A stretch of 64,000 nt of DNA, from the NCBI RefSeq assembly GCF_006442545.2, contig NZ_CP083952.1, positions 1 to 64,000 of the forward strand, in the 5' to 3' direction. Shown one piece after another: positions 19,099 through 31,169 of this stretch. The DNA comes from Mesorhizobium sp. B2-1-8 (GTDB lineage Bacteria; Pseudomonadota; Alphaproteobacteria; Rhizobiales; Rhizobiaceae). Numbering within the stretch: position 1 is the first letter of the stretch; each line of letters starts with the position of its first letter. The notes below the pieces were generated by a model that was given only the letters and a program-made list of their open reading frames with translations, did not search any database and was not told where the DNA came from. A program made the translations under genes and the position numbers.

Positions 19099-21675
19099 TC
19101 AGAGCGTGCGGGTCACCATCTCGACGCGGAAGCACTCGATGACGTCGCCGACGCGCATATCCTCGTAGTTCTGGAAGGCCATGCCGCACTCCTGGCCGCC
19201 GGGGACTTCCGAAACCTCGTCCTTGAAGCGCTTCAGGGTCTTCAGCGTGCCTTCGTGGATGACGACGTTGTCGCGGATCAGGCGCACGCCCGCGCCACGC
19301 TCGACCTTGCCTTCGGTGACACGGCAGCCGGCGATCTTGCCGACCTTGGTGATGTCGAAGATCTCGAGGATCTCGGCATTGCCGATAAAGGTCTCGCGAC
19401 GCTCCGGCGACAGCAGGCCCGACAGAGCCGCTTTCACATCATCCACCAGGTTGTAGATGATCGAGTAGTAGCGGATCTCGATGCCAGCGGCCGCGGCCGC
19501 GGCACGCGCCTGCACATTGGCACGGACGTTGAAGCCGATGATCGCCGCGCCGGACGTTTCCGCTAGCGAGACGTCGCTTTCGGTGATGGCGCCGGCGCCG
19601 GAATGGACGATGCGCGCACGCACTTCGTCGGTGCCGAGCTTGTCCAGGGCGGCATTGATCGCTTCGATCGAACCCTGCACGTCGCCCTTGATCACCAGCG
19701 GGAATTCCTTCAGCCCGCTCGTCTGCAACTGCGACATCATCTGTTCGAGCGAGCCGCGCTGGCCGGCATGCCTGGCCACCGCTTTCTCGCGCGCCAGACG
19801 CTGGCGATATTCGGTGATCTCGCGGGCACGGGCCTCGTTGTTGACCACGGCGAAGCGGTCGCCGGCCTGCGGGGTTCCCTGAAGGCCGAGCACCTCGACC
19901 GGCATTGCCGGCGGCGCCTCCTTGATCTGCTCGCCGCGATCGTTGACCAGCGCGCGCACACGGCCCCATTCGTTGCCGGCGACAAGGATGTCGCCCGGCA
20001 TCAAGGTGCCGGTCTGCACCAGCACGGTGGCGACGGGACCACGGCCCTTGTCGAGCTGCGCCTCGATGACGACGCCTTCGGCGGTGCGGTCGGGGTTGGC
20101 CTTGAGGTCGAGGATTTCGGCCTGCAGCAGGATCGCTTCGAGCAACTTGTCGAGATTGGTGCCCTTGGTCGCCGACACCTCGACGTCCAGCACTTCACCG
20201 CCCATCGATTCGACGAACACCTCGTGGCGCAAGAGTTCCGAGCGCACCTTCTGCGGATCGGCATCATGCTTGTCGATCTTGTTGATCGCCACGATGATCG
20301 GAACGCCGGCCGCCTTGGCATGGCTGATCGATTCGATCGTCTGCGGCATGACGCTGTCGTCGGCGGCCACCACCAGGATGGCGATGTCGGTCGCCTGGGC
20401 GCCACGGGCGCGCATCGCCGTGAAGGCGGCGTGGCCGGGCGTGTCGATGAAGGTGATCTTCTGACCGTTCTTCTCGACCTGATAGGCGCCGATATGCTGG
20501 GTGATGCCGCCCGCCTCGCCGGAAACGACATTGGCGTTGCGGATGGCATCGAGCAGCGACGTCTTGCCGTGGTCGACGTGGCCCATGATGGTGACAACCG
20601 GCGGACGCGACACGAGGTCTTCCGGACGGTCGGCGATGTTGAACAGGCCTTCCTCGATGTCGGACTCGGCGACGCGGCGGACCGTGTGGCCGAATTCGGT
20701 GGCCACCAGTTCGGCCGTGTCGGCGTCGATGACGTCGCCCGGCTTCAGGATCTGGCCCTGCTTCATGAAGTACTTGACCAGGTCGACAGCACGCTCGGAC
20801 ATGCGCTGCGCCAGTTCCTGGATGGTGATGGTCTCGGGCAGGATCACTTCGCGCATGACCTTCTCGCGCGGCTCGTTGTGCATCGCGCGCTTGAATTTTT
20901 CCTGGCGGCGACGCATCGACGACAGCGAACGGGCCCGCGCATCCTCGTCGGACAACGCGGAATTCAGCGTCAGCTTGCCACGGCGGCGGTCTTCCTCGCT
21001 CTTGGTGGGCTTGGCCGGGCGCGCCACTTCGGGCGTGACCAGGCGGCGCACCGGCGCACCGGCGGTCGCCCGCTTCGGCTTGGCCTCTTCCTCCTCGTCG
21101 GCGGTCGCCAACTCAGCGGCTTGCGGCGCGCGACGGCGTGCCTCTTCCTCGGCGCGACGGCGCGATTCGGCCTCGGTCTGCAACCGTGCCTCTTCCTCGG
21201 CCTGGCGGCGCGCGGAGTCCTCGCGTTCGCGCTTGCGGCGCTCTTCGTCCTCGGCGCGGCGCTTGGCCTCTTCGGCGGCGCGCTGACGGTCTTCGACCTC
21301 GCGGACCTTCGAGCCCTCGAGCGCCCTGCGGCGCGCTTCCATTTCGCTGCGCGACAGTTCGTTCAGCACCATGCCGCTGCGCTCGACCGGAGGCGGCGGA
21401 GGCGGAGGCGCCTTGGGCGCTTCCTGCACGACGGGTGCCGCCACGACCGCCGGCTTCGGCGTGAAGACGGGCGCAGGCGGAGCCGCAGCCAGCTCCGGCT
21501 TGTCGCCGGGCAGCGAGAACTTGCGCTTCTTGGTCTCGACCACGACCGACTTGGTACGGCCGTGCGAGAAGTTCTGGCGCACAGTGCCCTGTTCCATGCC
21601 GGGGCGCTTCAGCGTCAAGGTCTTCTTCGGCGTAACACTCAACGTCTTGTCGTCGCCCGATTTCGTATCGTTCAT
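19099..21675 (-). CDS. infB: Translation initiation factor IF-2
   Basis: GTPase that brings fMet-tRNA to the 30S subunit. 858 aa. The N-terminal region has the alphaproteobacterial IF2 assembly motif ([14 protein letters not shown]), a Pro/Ala stretch (about 62-97) and a highly charged Glu/Arg coiled region (about 108-186). The G domain starts at about 360, with G1 GHVDHGKT at 365-372, G3 DTPGHAAF and G4 NKID. Domains II-IV fill the remainder. Its ATG overlaps the stop of the YlxR-like gene by 4 bp (ATGA). Confidence 0.98.
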   Translation of the reverse strand: MNDTKSGDDKTLSVTPKKTLTLKRPGMEQGTVRQNFSHGRTKSVVVETKKRKFSLPGDKPELAAAPPAPVFTPKPAVVAAPVVQEAPKAPPPPPPPVERSGMVLNELSRSEMEARRRALEGSKVREVEDRQRAAEEAKRRAEDEERRKREREDSARRQAEEEARLQTEAESRRRAEEEARRRAPQAAELATADEEEEAKPKRATAGAPVRRLVTPEVARPAKPTKSEEDRRRGKLTLNSALSDEDARARSLSSMRRRQEKFKRAMHNEPREKVMREVILPETITIQELAQRMSERAVDLVKYFMKQGQILKPGDVIDADTAELVATEFGHTVRRVAESDIEEGLFNIADRPEDLVSRPPVVTIMGHVDHGKTSLLDAIRNANVVSGEAGGITQHIGAYQVEKNGQKITFIDTPGHAAFTAMRARGAQATDIAILVVAADDSVMPQTIESISHAKAAGVPIIVAINKIDKHDADPQKVRSELLRHEVFVESMGGEVLDVEVSATKGTNLDKLLEAILLQAEILDLKANPDRTAEGVVIEAQLDKGRGPVATVLVQTGTLMPGDILVAGNEWGRVRALVNDRGEQIKEAPPAMPVEVLGLQGTPQAGDRFAVVNNEARAREITEYRQRLAREKAVARHAGQRGSLEQMMSQLQTSGLKEFPLVIKGDVQGSIEAINAALDKLGTDEVRARIVHSGAGAITESDVSLAETSGAAIIGFNVRANVQARAAAAAAGIEIRYYSIIYNLVDDVKAALSGLLSPERRETFIGNAEILEIFDITKVGKIAGCRVTEGKVERGAGVRLIRDNVVIHEGTLKTLKRFKDEVSEVPGGQECGMAFQNYEDMRVGDVIECFRVEMVTRTL

Positions 21676-22331
21676 TCCATATCCTCTGCAGCATCATCTT
21701 CGTCAGCAACGGCCGCAAGCATTGCAAGATCGTCCGGGGTTCCGCCCCGATATCGGTCGAGCGCAACCATGCGCTTCTGGACCGCCTTACCCGCGTCTCC
21801 CGCGAGGACGGCAGCATGTATCACATTTGTACCCCCCAATGCCAAGCTCAACTCGGCCTCGGAGAAAAGTTTGTAGGCAAGGATGGAAGGGCCGCCTATA
21901 TGGACGGTCGCCCGCCGCGCCTGGCTGATCTTGCGTACGCCATCCTCGGACGCTTCGGTTGCGTGGAGCACGAAAAGCGCCAGCCCGCCGCGCACCGCGC
22001 TCTCGACCTTGGTAGCGCCTAGCGAAATCGCGCCTGCCTTGCGGGCAAGGCCCAGCATGCCCAGAGCGGATCTGGAGAGCAACCCGTCGACCATGCCGCC
22101 GAGATCGGCCGGCACGACCACCTGTGCCTTGAAGGCGCGGGCAAAAAGGTTCTTGGCCGCCGCCTTCTCGATATGTAGGCGGTCGGCACTCACCCAGCAA
22201 CCACGGCCGGGCAGATTTCTCTTGAGATCGGGAACGACGGCCGAATCCGGACCGACGACGAACCGGATCAGTTCATCCGGTTCGGCCTGTTTTCGGGTGA
22301 CGATGCAGGTGCGATCGTTCATCTCGTCCAA
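21672..22331 (-). CDS. YlxR (DUF448) - L7Ae-like RNA-binding fusion protein
   Basis: 219 aa. The N-terminal YlxR domain has CIVTRK near residue 9 and [13 protein letters not shown]. The second half, from about residue 95 ([20 protein letters not shown]), is an L7Ae/YlxQ-like RNA-binding domain. In many bacteria these are two genes (ylxR, ylxQ) between nusA and infB; here they are joined, as is usual in rhizobia. A likely start may be the second ATG at 22322. It overlaps infB by 4 bp. Its exact RNA target is unknown. Confidence 0.88.
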   Translation of the reverse strand: MDEMNDRTCIVTRKQAEPDELIRFVVGPDSAVVPDLKRNLPGRGCWVSADRLHIEKAAAKNLFARAFKAQVVVPADLGGMVDGLLSRSALGMLGLARKAGAISLGATKVESAVRGGLALFVLHATEASEDGVRKISQARRATVHIGGPSILAYKLFSEAELSLALGGTNVIHAAVLAGDAGKAVQKRMVALDRYRGGTPDDLAMLAAVADEDDAAEDME

Positions 22332-22360
22332 GGGCGGGTTGTGTGCGATGCGGTTTCACC

Positions 22361-23953
22361 TCACGCACCAACGGCTTCGTCAGCCGTTTCTTCGGCCGCA
22401 AGCTCGTCTTCTGTGATCCAGCCGGCCTTGAGGCGAGCGGCCAGAACCATCTGCTCGGCATCGGCGCGCGAAACGCCGTGATTGGCCAGCACGCCGGGAT
22501 AGACCTTGGTCTCGCCGTCCTTGCGTTCCTTCCAGCCGGTGAGGTCGTCGGCGGCATAGCCGGCGAAATCCTCGATCGTCTTCACGCCGTCCTCGCCGAG
22601 CGTCACCATCATGGCGGTGGTGACGCCGGGAATTTCGCGCAGATCATCCGAAACGCCCAGCGCCTTGCGCTTCTCGTCATGCTCGGCTTCGATCTTCTCC
22701 AGATATTCGCGGGCGCGGGTCTGGATTTCAGAGGCGGTATCCTCATCGAAGCCGTCGATCGAGGCGATTTCGCCGGCATCGACATAGGCGACTTCCTCGA
22801 CGCTGGTGAAGCCTTCGGAGGCCAGCACCTGGCCGACCATCTCGTCGACATCGAGGGCTTCCATGAACAGCGCGGAGCGCTCGACGAATTCCTTCTGACG
22901 GCGCTCGGATTCCTCGGCCTCGGTCAGGATGTCGATGTCCCAGCCGGTGAGCTGCGAGGCAAGGCGCACATTCTGGCCGCGGCGGCCGATGGCCAGCGAC
23001 AGCTGATCGTCGGGAACCACCACTTCGATGCGCTCCGCATCCTCGTCGAGCACGACCTTGGCGACTTCCGCCGGCTGCAGCGCGTTGACGATGAAGGAGG
23101 CGGCCGAAGGCGACCACGGAATGATGTCGATCTTCTCGCCCTGCAATTCGCCGACGACGGCCTGGACGCGGCTGCCGCGCATACCGACGCAGGCGCCGAC
23201 CGGATCGATCGAGCTATCACGCGAGATGACGGCGATCTTGGCGCGCGAGCCCGGGTCACGGGCGACCGACTTGATCTCGATGATGCCGTCATAGATCTCC
23301 GGCACTTCCATGGTGAAGAGCTTGGCCATGAACTGCGGATGAGTACGCGACAGGAAGATCTGCGGACCGCGCTGCTCGCGACGCACATCGTAGACATAGG
23401 CGCGGACGCGATCGCCGTATTTGTAGTTTTCGCGCGGGATCAGCTCGTCGCGGCGGATGATCGCCTCGCCACGGCCGAGATCGACGATGACATTGCCATA
23501 TTCGACGCGCTTGACGGTGCCGTTGACGATTTCACCGATGCGGTCCTTGTATTCGTCATACTGGCGGTCACGCTCGGCCTCGCGCACTTTCTGGACGATG
23601 ACCTGCTTGGCCGACTGGGCGGCGATGCGGCCGAAATCCATCGGCGGCAGCTGTTCGGCGATGAAATCGCCAAGCTGGGCGTCGGGATTGCGCTCGCGGG
23701 CCGAGGAAATGGCGATCTGCGTGGCGTAGTCGTCGACTTTCTCGACCACTTCCATCAGCCGCTGCAGCTTCATCTCGCCGGTATTCGGGTTGATGTCGGC
23801 GCGGATGTTGGTCTCCTGGCCATAACGCGAACGCGCCGCCTTCTGGATCGCATCGGCCATGGCAGCGAGGACGATCGACTTGTCGATCGACTTTTCACGC
23901 GCGACCGCATCGGCAATCTGCAGCAGTTCAAGTCTGTTGGCGCTTACAACCAT
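22361..23953 (-). CDS. nusA: Transcription termination/antitermination protein NusA
   Basis: RNA polymerase-associated factor in pausing, termination and antitermination. 530 aa. The order is the N-terminal polymerase-binding domain (1-about 130), S1 ([20 protein letters not shown]), KH1 ([19 protein letters not shown]) and KH2 ([20 protein letters not shown]). C-terminal acidic helix-hairpin repeats follow (about 345-530). It lies between rimP (49 bp) and the YlxR-like gene (29 bp). Confidence 0.97.
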   Translation of the reverse strand: MVVSANRLELLQIADAVAREKSIDKSIVLAAMADAIQKAARSRYGQETNIRADINPNTGEMKLQRLMEVVEKVDDYATQIAISSARERNPDAQLGDFIAEQLPPMDFGRIAAQSAKQVIVQKVREAERDRQYDEYKDRIGEIVNGTVKRVEYGNVIVDLGRGEAIIRRDELIPRENYKYGDRVRAYVYDVRREQRGPQIFLSRTHPQFMAKLFTMEVPEIYDGIIEIKSVARDPGSRAKIAVISRDSSIDPVGACVGMRGSRVQAVVGELQGEKIDIIPWSPSAASFIVNALQPAEVAKVVLDEDAERIEVVVPDDQLSLAIGRRGQNVRLASQLTGWDIDILTEAEESERRQKEFVERSALFMEALDVDEMVGQVLASEGFTSVEEVAYVDAGEIASIDGFDEDTASEIQTRAREYLEKIEAEHDEKRKALGVSDDLREIPGVTTAMMVTLGEDGVKTIEDFAGYAADDLTGWKERKDGETKVYPGVLANHGVSRADAEQMVLAARLKAGWITEDELAAEETADEAVGA

Positions 23954-24002
23954 GTTCTTTCTCCCGAGCTTGTTCGCCGGACCTTTGCGCCCGGCAGCTC
24001 AA

Positions 24003-24650
24003 TCAAATTTCCTGTTCGTGTTCTTCCGTGGCGTCCGGCTCCGCACCTTCGGACACATCGTCGTCCGGTTCACCGCGGCGTTTCTTGGCTTCCTTACGCG
24101 CCCGGTTGTCCTTCGACAACGCTTCGCGAATGAGGTCGTCGGTCAGGATCAGCCGGACATCGGCAATGGCATCGTAGGGCACGCGCACCGTCGGCTCCTC
24201 ACCATAGGCCGCCTTGTCGCGCTCGATCAGCACGTCGTTCTCACCGGCCTCGGCGATCTTGCCCTTGAAGCGCTTGCGGTCAGCGACGACGACCGACGTC
24301 TCCATCTTCACCAGATGACCGGTCCAGGTCACGAAATCCGATTTGCGCACCAAGGGCCGATCGATACCGGGCGAGGAAACTTCGAGATGATACGCCTTTT
24401 CGATCGGATCATCGACATCGAGCGCCGGCGACACCGCGCGGCTGACCTCTTCGCAATCCTCGACGGTCATGGTGCCGTCCTCGCGCTCGGCCATGATCTG
24501 CAGCGTCAGCCCGTTCTGGCCGGACAGATGCACGCGCACGAGGCGAAAGCCGATGCCGCGCAGCACCGGCTGGACGATCAGCGCAATGCGCGCATCGATG
24601 CCGCTTTCGCGGATGATGCGGTCGTCACCTTCGCTTGCCGTTGCAGTCAT
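24003..24650 (-). CDS. rimP: Ribosome maturation factor RimP
   Basis: Needed for 30S assembly. 215 aa from the ATG at 24650 ([17 protein letters not shown]); the frame is open further upstream but that part runs through a terminator-like hairpin and does not match the family. Recognisable segments are [29 protein letters not shown] and [15 protein letters not shown] basic then acidic C-terminal tail (about 175-215) extends beyond the E. coli protein. First gene of the rimP-nusA-ylxR-infB-rbfA-truB cluster. Confidence 0.96.
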   Translation of the reverse strand: MTATASEGDDRIIRESGIDARIALIVQPVLRGIGFRLVRVHLSGQNGLTLQIMAEREDGTMTVEDCEEVSRAVSPALDVDDPIEKAYHLEVSSPGIDRPLVRKSDFVTWTGHLVKMETSVVVADRKRFKGKIAEAGENDVLIERDKAAYGEEPTVRVPYDAIADVRLILTDDLIREALSKDNRARKEAKKRRGEPDDDVSEGAEPDATEEHEQEI

Positions 24651-24684
24651 CAATTGCCTGTCGTTCGTTTCGAACCTATCGGCA

Positions 24685-24722
24685 GGTAATAAAAAAGAGC
24701 GGGACCGGGTGGACCCACTCTT
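24685..24722 (-). promoter_or_regulatory. Intrinsic-terminator-like leader upstream of rimP (probable attenuator)
   Basis: Read on the minus strand, a 9-bp stem (AAGAGTGGG with CCCGCTCTT, one G-U pair) is followed directly by TTTTTT ATTA. It ends about 40 bases before the rimP start. No minus-strand gene lies upstream that would need a terminator. A rimP-leader attenuator family has been described in alphaproteobacteria, and this position and form fit it. NusA autocontrol is inference. Confidence 0.7.
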
Positions 24723-24931
24723 CGTCATACCGACCAAGAATTTGAGGTCGATATAAACGATCCGGGCTGGTGTTTCAAGTCCCAACCGGCCAAAAGCCTG
24801 TGGCTCCAGGGTTGTTGCAGGCGCATGGCCGCCATGCGGCAATCCCCCTGTGAGAGCCTGTGGGGCGCTCTTATTTTTTAGCCATCAAACGAATTGAATT
24901 GGCGCGCGCTGGCGCGCGAAAGGACAAGGCC

Positions 24932-25096
24932 ATGAGCAAGCGCAAGATATTTTCCACCTTGGGCGATCTCTTCACCAGATTCGGCAGCGCCGTTGCCGCA
25001 TCGCGCGCCGTGGAAGCCGGGCGTAAGCCCAGAGCCGACGACCTGCGCAATCTCGGCATGGACCCGGCCGTATTCAACAGGATCGGTCGTTTCTGA
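24932..25096 (+). CDS. Small DUF1127-like protein
   Basis: 54 aa, starting at ATG 24932 behind AAGGACAAGG. The sequence is basic (SKRKIFSTLGDLF), then has ASRAVEAGRKP and the C-terminal RADDLRNLGMDPAVFNRIGRF, which resembles the end of DUF1127 (YjiS-like) proteins. There is no transmembrane segment. It is divergent from rimP and convergent with trmB. DUF1127 members in other alphaproteobacteria affect RNA turnover and phosphate or stress responses, but this assignment is by resemblance only. Confidence 0.65.
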   Translation: MSKRKIFSTLGDLFTRFGSAVAASRAVEAGRKPRADDLRNLGMDPAVFNRIGRF

Positions 25097-25159
25097 CTGC
25101 GATAAGCACTCAACCCAGACTCCCGACAGCTTGCTGGAGCCATTGCCGGTTGGGCTTGC

Positions 25160-25861
25160 TTACGTCCTGATAAAGGTCAGATAGGCCGGTCGGCGGCCCT
25201 CGCGGATGGCCTTCGCCTCATAGCGCGTACCCGGCCAGCCCTCATAGGAGCGATGCCAGTCCGCCGCTTCCGCGGCCTGCCATGCGAAGGCGCCATGCGC
25301 GCGGCAATGCAGCAAGGTCCAGTTCACATAAGTGTCGATGTCGGACGCGAAGCGAAATTTTGAGCCCGGCTTCAGGACGCGCGCGAAACGGTCGAGATTG
25401 ACCGGGCTGACGAAACGCCGCTTCCAGTGCTTCTTCTTCGGCCAGGGGTCGGGATAGAGAAGGTCGATACCGTCGAGCGAGGCCGGTGGCAGCCAGTCAA
25501 GCAACTGGGTGGCGTCGTCGTCGTAGACCCTGAGATTGGCCAGCGGCGCTGCCCGCACCGCCATCATCATCTTGGCCATGCCGTTGACGAAAGGTTCTAC
25601 GCCGATGAAGCCGATCGTCGGCGCCTCGGTCGCGCGATGCAGGAGATGTTCGCCGCCGCCAAAGCCGATCTCGAGCCGAACCGCCGAAACGTCGGTTTTG
25701 AACAAGGTTCGCAGATCCGATGGGACTTCAGCCGTCAGATCGAGCCGGTAGGCGCCGAGGCCGCTTTCCAGCGCCGCCGCCTGCTGCGGGCGAACGGGTT
25801 TGCCGCGCCGACGGCCGAAGAAGGCTTCGGTCGTGCGGCTTGGCCTGTCTTGCTGGCTCAT
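25160..25861 (-). CDS. trmB: tRNA (guanine-N7-)-methyltransferase TrmB
   Basis: Makes m7G46 in tRNA with SAM. 233 aa. SAM-binding motif [13 protein letters not shown], then [13 protein letters not shown]. The catalytic/tRNA-binding motif is [19 protein letters not shown]. The C-terminus has [18 protein letters not shown]. It follows metK by 26 bp on the same strand, so SAM synthesis and a SAM user are cotranscribed. Confidence 0.96.
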   Translation of the reverse strand: MSQQDRPSRTTEAFFGRRRGKPVRPQQAAALESGLGAYRLDLTAEVPSDLRTLFKTDVSAVRLEIGFGGGEHLLHRATEAPTIGFIGVEPFVNGMAKMMMAVRAAPLANLRVYDDDATQLLDWLPPASLDGIDLLYPDPWPKKKHWKRRFVSPVNLDRFARVLKPGSKFRFASDIDTYVNWTLLHCRAHGAFAWQAAEAADWHRSYEGWPGTRYEAKAIREGRRPAYLTFIRT

Positions 25862-25887
25862 CTGGTCGCGTAGGTCCGTCGTGGCGA

Positions 25888-27153
<1,266 letters not shown>

Positions 27154-27168
27154 GGGTGTCCCCTCTTG

Positions 27169-27192
27169 AAAAACGATCGGCAGGCTGCCGAT
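27169..27192 (-). promoter_or_regulatory. Terminator-like hairpin in the metK leader
   Basis: A near-perfect palindrome ATCGGCAGGCTGCCGAT (27176-27192) is followed on the minus strand by CGTTTTTC, ending about 16 bases before the metK ATG. In this position it could be an attenuator or the end of phrR transcription. No known SAM riboswitch fold was recognised by eye. Confidence 0.5.
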
Positions 27193-27283
27193 TTTGGCGC
27201 GCCACGTGTTAGCGGGGCAAAGCGCTGCTCGTCAAGCGTTGCCGCGGGTCTGGCCCGAATGTCGGAGGCGATATCTTGTGCCA

Positions 27284-27303
27284 CCGGCGGCGCACGCCGC
27301 CGG
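27284..27303 (-). other. Inverted repeat after phrR
   Basis: A 9-bp perfect inverted repeat (CCGGCGGCG, two bases, CGCCGCCGG) lies 19-38 bp past the phrR stop. There is no T run. It may stabilise the 3' end or pause transcription. Confidence 0.35.
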
Positions 27304-27321
27304 CGCAAGGCGCATTGCGGA

Positions 27322-27741
27322 TCAGTCGAGATCGTCCTCGGCGAGCGATTTCACCAGGTCTATGATCCTGCGGCGCACCTTGACATCGGCGATCTTGACA
27401 AAAGCCCGGTTGAGCTGAAGTCCTTCGGGACTGCCGCAGAATTCGACGGCGAAAGCCATCGAGCTATCCTCGGCAAAGCCACGGTTGGCCGTCAACTCCT
27501 GGCCCGGCGCATCCTCGAAAAAGAAGGCGACCGGCACGCCCAGTATGGAGGCTATCGCCTGCAGACGGCTGGCACCGACGCGATTGGTGCCCTTTTCATA
27601 TTTCTGGATTTGTTGAAACGTGATGCCGAGATTCTCGCCCAGCTTTTCCTGGCTCATTCCGAGCATATTGCGGCGAAGCCGGACCCGGCTTCCAACGTGA
27701 ATATCGATGGGATTGGGCTTCTTCTTGTTTTCTTCTGTCAT
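27322..27741 (-). CDS. phrR: XRE-family regulator, PhrR-like
   Basis: 139 aa from the ATG at 27741 behind a GGA-containing stretch; the open frame upstream does not match. The N-terminal helix-turn-helix is RVRLRRNMLGMSQEKLGENL and GITFQQIQKYEKGTNRV (about 18-65). The C-terminal region (SPEGLQLNRAFVKIADVKVR) is shared with rhizobial regulators. In Sinorhizobium a pH-regulated gene, phrR, lies next to the lnt homologue actA; the lnt-phrR-metK order here is the same. Acid-inducible regulation is inferred from that homologue. Confidence 0.8.
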   Translation of the reverse strand: MTEENKKKPNPIDIHVGSRVRLRRNMLGMSQEKLGENLGITFQQIQKYEKGTNRVGASRLQAIASILGVPVAFFFEDAPGQELTANRGFAEDSSMAFAVEFCGSPEGLQLNRAFVKIADVKVRRRIIDLVKSLAEDDLD

Positions 27742-27878
27742 TTTTTCCTCGCCGAATTTTTTCGGCTTTTGATTTTTTCCTGCCCAAACAAAGCCGGAGG
27801 CGACTGCCCCAACAGAACGATCCACCGGCTTCGAGAAATTTTCAGGCGGTACAGTATGGGTTTCTAATGTGCCAACTG

Positions 27879-29471
27879 TCAATTCACCCGTAGCCTTCGC
27901 CTTACGTTCGACAGCACCCCTACAAGCGCAAACAGCAACATGATCAGCATTCCGTTAATGCGCCGCTGGCGGGGCGAAATGACCGTCTGTTCGGAAACAG
28001 GCACCTTCACATCAATGGCTCCGCGCGCGTCGATCGCCAGCGCATCGACAACGCGGCCACGTGGGTCGACAACAGCCGAAATGCCGTTGTTGGCGGCACG
28101 CAACAAGGGCAATCCGTTTTCCACCGCGCGAATCTGGGCCTGCCTGAAATGCTGATACGGTCCCGGCGTGTCGCCGAACCACGCATCATTGGTAACGTTC
28201 ACAATAAGCTGCGCTGACGTAGCGTCAACTGCCACCAGATCGGGAAAGATCACCTCATAACAGATAAATGGCAGGGCACGAATGCCGCCCGGCAGCGTGA
28301 TGGGATGACGCTCGTTGCCGGCCGTGAACGTCATGGGTCCCGCGACGAGCTGTTCGATGCCGAAACGGCCGAGCAGGTCGGCAAAAGGCAGGTACTCGCC
28401 GAACGGCACCAGATGGACCTTGTCCACGGCATCGGCGATCTCGCCCTTGTCGTTGATCGCCACCACGGAGTTGTAATAGCGGCTGTCGGCACTTGCCGCC
28501 GAGCCGCCCTCCTCACGCACGACGCCGGCGATCAGCATCTGGCCGTCGCCCAGCATGTCGCCCAAGGCCGTCAAGGCATCGGGGCGCTCAGTGAAAAGGA
28601 ACGGCACCGAAGTTTCCGGCCAGAGAATCAGCTGCGGTTTTTCGTGACCTGGGTCCGGCGCCTTGGCGGACAGGCCCAGCAAGGTGGCGAAGATACGGTC
28701 GCGCACCGAGGCATCCCATTTTTCCGACAGGTCGACGGCCGGCTGGACGATGCGGACATCGAGACTGCGCGTCGCCGGCTTTTCGGGGGCGGTGAGCCTG
28801 ACATAGCCAAAGCCGGCATGGGCGGCGGCGAGCGCGACCAACAGTGCGGCGCCCAGCCGAAGATGCCGGCGAGCCGCCAGCAGCGCCGGCAGTGAGAAAA
28901 CGAAGACCGCGAGCGCGTTCATGCCGATCATGCCGGTCACCGAGACGCTCTGCATCAAAAGGGGTACAGGCATCGCCGCGTAGCCGATGGCATTCCAGGG
29001 AAAACCGGTGAACAGGAAGCCGCGCAGCCACTCCGCCAGCGCAAAACCGAAGGCAAGGGCAGCGATGCGGCCGATATCGCTGCTCCACAGGAGCCGGGCA
29101 ACCATCGTTGCGAAGCCATAGAAAAATGCGAGCGCGAACGGAATGCCGACCACCGCGAAGGGAAGCGCCCAGGCAAAGTCGTCGGCCTCGACCAGCAGCG
29201 CCGAGCCAATCCACCAGAGGCCGGCGAGGAAATAGCCGAAGCCGAACCACCAGCCGATGGCGAAAGCCGGCCGCAGGCGCCGCAACAGGCTGCCGGAAGC
29301 TTCGCCGGTCGCGCCGTCGAGCAGCCAGACCAGAACCGGAAACGAAATGAAACAGGCGGCGAAGAAATCGTAAGGCGCCTGGCCCAACACCGCCAGCGCC
29401 CCGGCGAGAAAGGCCACCAGCGCACGGCGCCAGCCCCAGAGCAGAATTATCCGGCCGGCAAGGCGCACCAT
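27879..29471 (-). CDS. lnt: Apolipoprotein N-acyltransferase Lnt
   Basis: Adds the third acyl chain to outer-membrane lipoproteins in the inner membrane. 530 aa from the ATG at 29471. About six to seven hydrophobic segments fill the N-terminal 220 residues, and one is at the C-terminus. The periplasmic carbon-nitrogen hydrolase domain has the triad Glu286 (LWPETSVPF), Lys351 ([15 protein letters not shown]) and Cys404 ([10 protein letters not shown]). The Sinorhizobium homologue (actA) is needed for acid tolerance. Confidence 0.96.
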   Translation of the reverse strand: MVRLAGRIILLWGWRRALVAFLAGALAVLGQAPYDFFAACFISFPVLVWLLDGATGEASGSLLRRLRPAFAIGWWFGFGYFLAGLWWIGSALLVEADDFAWALPFAVVGIPFALAFFYGFATMVARLLWSSDIGRIAALAFGFALAEWLRGFLFTGFPWNAIGYAAMPVPLLMQSVSVTGMIGMNALAVFVFSLPALLAARRHLRLGAALLVALAAAHAGFGYVRLTAPEKPATRSLDVRIVQPAVDLSEKWDASVRDRIFATLLGLSAKAPDPGHEKPQLILWPETSVPFLFTERPDALTALGDMLGDGQMLIAGVVREEGGSAASADSRYYNSVVAINDKGEIADAVDKVHLVPFGEYLPFADLLGRFGIEQLVAGPMTFTAGNERHPITLPGGIRALPFICYEVIFPDLVAVDATSAQLIVNVTNDAWFGDTPGPYQHFRQAQIRAVENGLPLLRAANNGISAVVDPRGRVVDALAIDARGAIDVKVPVSEQTVISPRQRRINGMLIMLLFALVGVLSNVRRRLRVN

Positions 29472-29561
29472 GAATACTTCCGAGTCGCGCGAATCAGGAC
29501 GCAAGATTTATCAGGCTGTGGCCTGCACTCCAAACGCCGGCGCGATGACCCGGCTGCGGTT

Positions 29562-30032
29562 CTACCGGTGCCAGCCTTCGATGCGCAAGCCACCCAACCG
29601 TTCGGCCTCTTCACGGGAAACAGAACGAATTGGCTGCGTGAACGTCCAGACATGGCCTTCGGGATCGCGCGCCCGATACTGGCGTTCGCCGTAGAACTGG
29701 TCCGCCGGCTCCTGGATTATGGCAGCACCTGCCGTGCGGGCCTGCTCGCAATGCGCATCCAGACCGTCTTTCAGCCTGACATAGACCGACTGCGTGTTCT
29801 TGCCGCGGACCGATGCGGGGCTGGCGACATGATCGGCCCATTCGGAATCGACGATGATGTAGCCATCCCCGAACCGCATCTCGGCATGGACCAGTTTTCC
29901 GCCGGTATCGCTGACCACCATGCTGCGCTCGAAGCCGAAGGCCGCTTCGAGCCAATCCAGCGCCGCACGCGGGTCGCGGTAGAACACGCCAGAACCGAGG
30001 ACCGGATGCTTGAACGGATCCTCGACCGTCAT
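29562..30032 (-). CDS. VOC-superfamily (glyoxalase/PhnB-like) protein
   Basis: 156 aa from the ATG at 30032. A single VOC module: PVLGSGVFYRDPRAALDWLE and FGFERSMVVSD at the start, AEMRFGDGYIIVDSEW, QSVYVRLKDGLDAHCEQA, ending YRARDPEGHVWTF. The Glu/His pattern suggests metal binding, but substrate is unknown. It starts 14 bp past the hlyC stop and is inserted between hlyC and lnt, which are often adjacent in rhizobia. Confidence 0.82.
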   Translation of the reverse strand: MTVEDPFKHPVLGSGVFYRDPRAALDWLEAAFGFERSMVVSDTGGKLVHAEMRFGDGYIIVDSEWADHVASPASVRGKNTQSVYVRLKDGLDAHCEQARTAGAAIIQEPADQFYGERQYRARDPEGHVWTFTQPIRSVSREEAERLGGLRIEGWHR

Positions 30033-30046
30033 GGCGCGGCAGCTTC

Positions 30047-31141
30047 TCAAGCCTGTTCGGTGCGCGCCGTGGCGCGCCGGCGGCGCTCGCCCTTCTGACT
30101 CTGCACGATGCGCACGCGCTTGACGCGGCGCGGATCGGCATCGAGCACATGGAACTCGAAGCCGGGAATGGCCTGTACCACCTCGCCGCGTGCCGGCACG
30201 CGGCCGAGCGTGTTGAAGATCATGCCGCCAATGGTGTCGACATATTCGCCATGTTCGCCCGCGGTGAAATCCTCGCCGATCATCTTGGCGACCTCGTCGA
30301 TCTCGGCCTTGCCGTCGACGATGAACACGCCGTCGCCGGTCTGGGTGATCAGCGGCTCGTCGTCATCGTGCTCGTCCTCGATGTCGCCGACCACCATTTC
30401 GACAATGTCCTCGAGCGAGACGAGGCCGTCCGTGCCGCCATATTCATCGATGACCAGGGCCATTTGCGTGCGTGTCGTCTGCATGCGGCCCATCAGGTCG
30501 GAAGCGAGCATCGACGGCGGCACGAACAGGACCTGGCGGATCAGGTTGAGCTCCCCGATGGTGCGCGCCAGGTCGACCTTGGCAAGATCGAGAACCGTGG
30601 CGACGGGCGTTTTGCGGGTTGCACGGCCCTTCCTGACGCGCGCGATCTTGGTGATATGGGCCAGCACGTCGCGGATATGGACCATGCCGCGCGGGTCGTC
30701 GAGCGTCTCGGAATAGACCGGCATGCGGGAATGGCCGGATTGTTCGAACATGCCAAGGAGATCGCCGAGCGTCGTGGCGATCTCGACCGCCTCGATATCG
30801 GCGCGCGGCACCATGACGTCCTCGACGCGCACTTCGCGCAGCCGCAGGATGTTGTTGAGCATGGCGCGTTCGCCAGGCGAGAAGGATTCGACATCGCTCG
30901 TCGTCTCGGCGAGCGCGCCGGCGATCTCCTCGCGCAGGCTGGTGCCGTTGCGTTGCCGGAACAGGCCCAGCACGCGGTTGAACAGGGAGGGACCGGCAGG
31001 CAACTGCTCGACGGCGGCGCTGCCGGTGTTGGCAACACCAGGGGTAACGGTACTCGGACTTGATCCCTCTTCCGACGTATCGGAAGCCTTGATCGCACTG
31101 CCGGCATCGGGGCGGGCGGCAGTCTCTGGTTTGTCGTTCAT
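30047..31141 (-). CDS. Hemolysin C / CorC-family CBS-domain protein
   Basis: 364 aa soluble protein. After a low-complexity N-terminus (1-60) comes LREEIAGALAE, then two CBS domains (about 110-235, with VMVPRADIEAV and TRTQMALVIDEYGGTDGLVS). A CorC/HlyC transporter-associated domain follows (about 255-345), then a basic tail. In E. coli CorC is linked to Mg/Co efflux and in rhizobia the gene is labelled tlyC/hlyC; haemolysis is not implied. It lies in the ybeY-hlyC-lnt order, 28 bp after ybeY. Confidence 0.9.
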   Translation of the reverse strand: MNDKPETAARPDAGSAIKASDTSEEGSSPSTVTPGVANTGSAAVEQLPAGPSLFNRVLGLFRQRNGTSLREEIAGALAETTSDVESFSPGERAMLNNILRLREVRVEDVMVPRADIEAVEIATTLGDLLGMFEQSGHSRMPVYSETLDDPRGMVHIRDVLAHITKIARVRKGRATRKTPVATVLDLAKVDLARTIGELNLIRQVLFVPPSMLASDLMGRMQTTRTQMALVIDEYGGTDGLVSLEDIVEMVVGDIEDEHDDDEPLITQTGDGVFIVDGKAEIDEVAKMIGEDFTAGEHGEYVDTIGGMIFNTLGRVPARGEVVQAIPGFEFHVLDADPRRVKRVRIVQSQKGERRRRATARTEQA

Positions 31142-31169
31142 CGTCGTCCGGTCAATTGATCTTTTTTAG

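Noticed and set aside
27154..27321. SAM riboswitch before metK
   Set aside because: No SAM-II or SAM-IV/V core could be matched by eye; only a simple terminator-like hairpin is reported.
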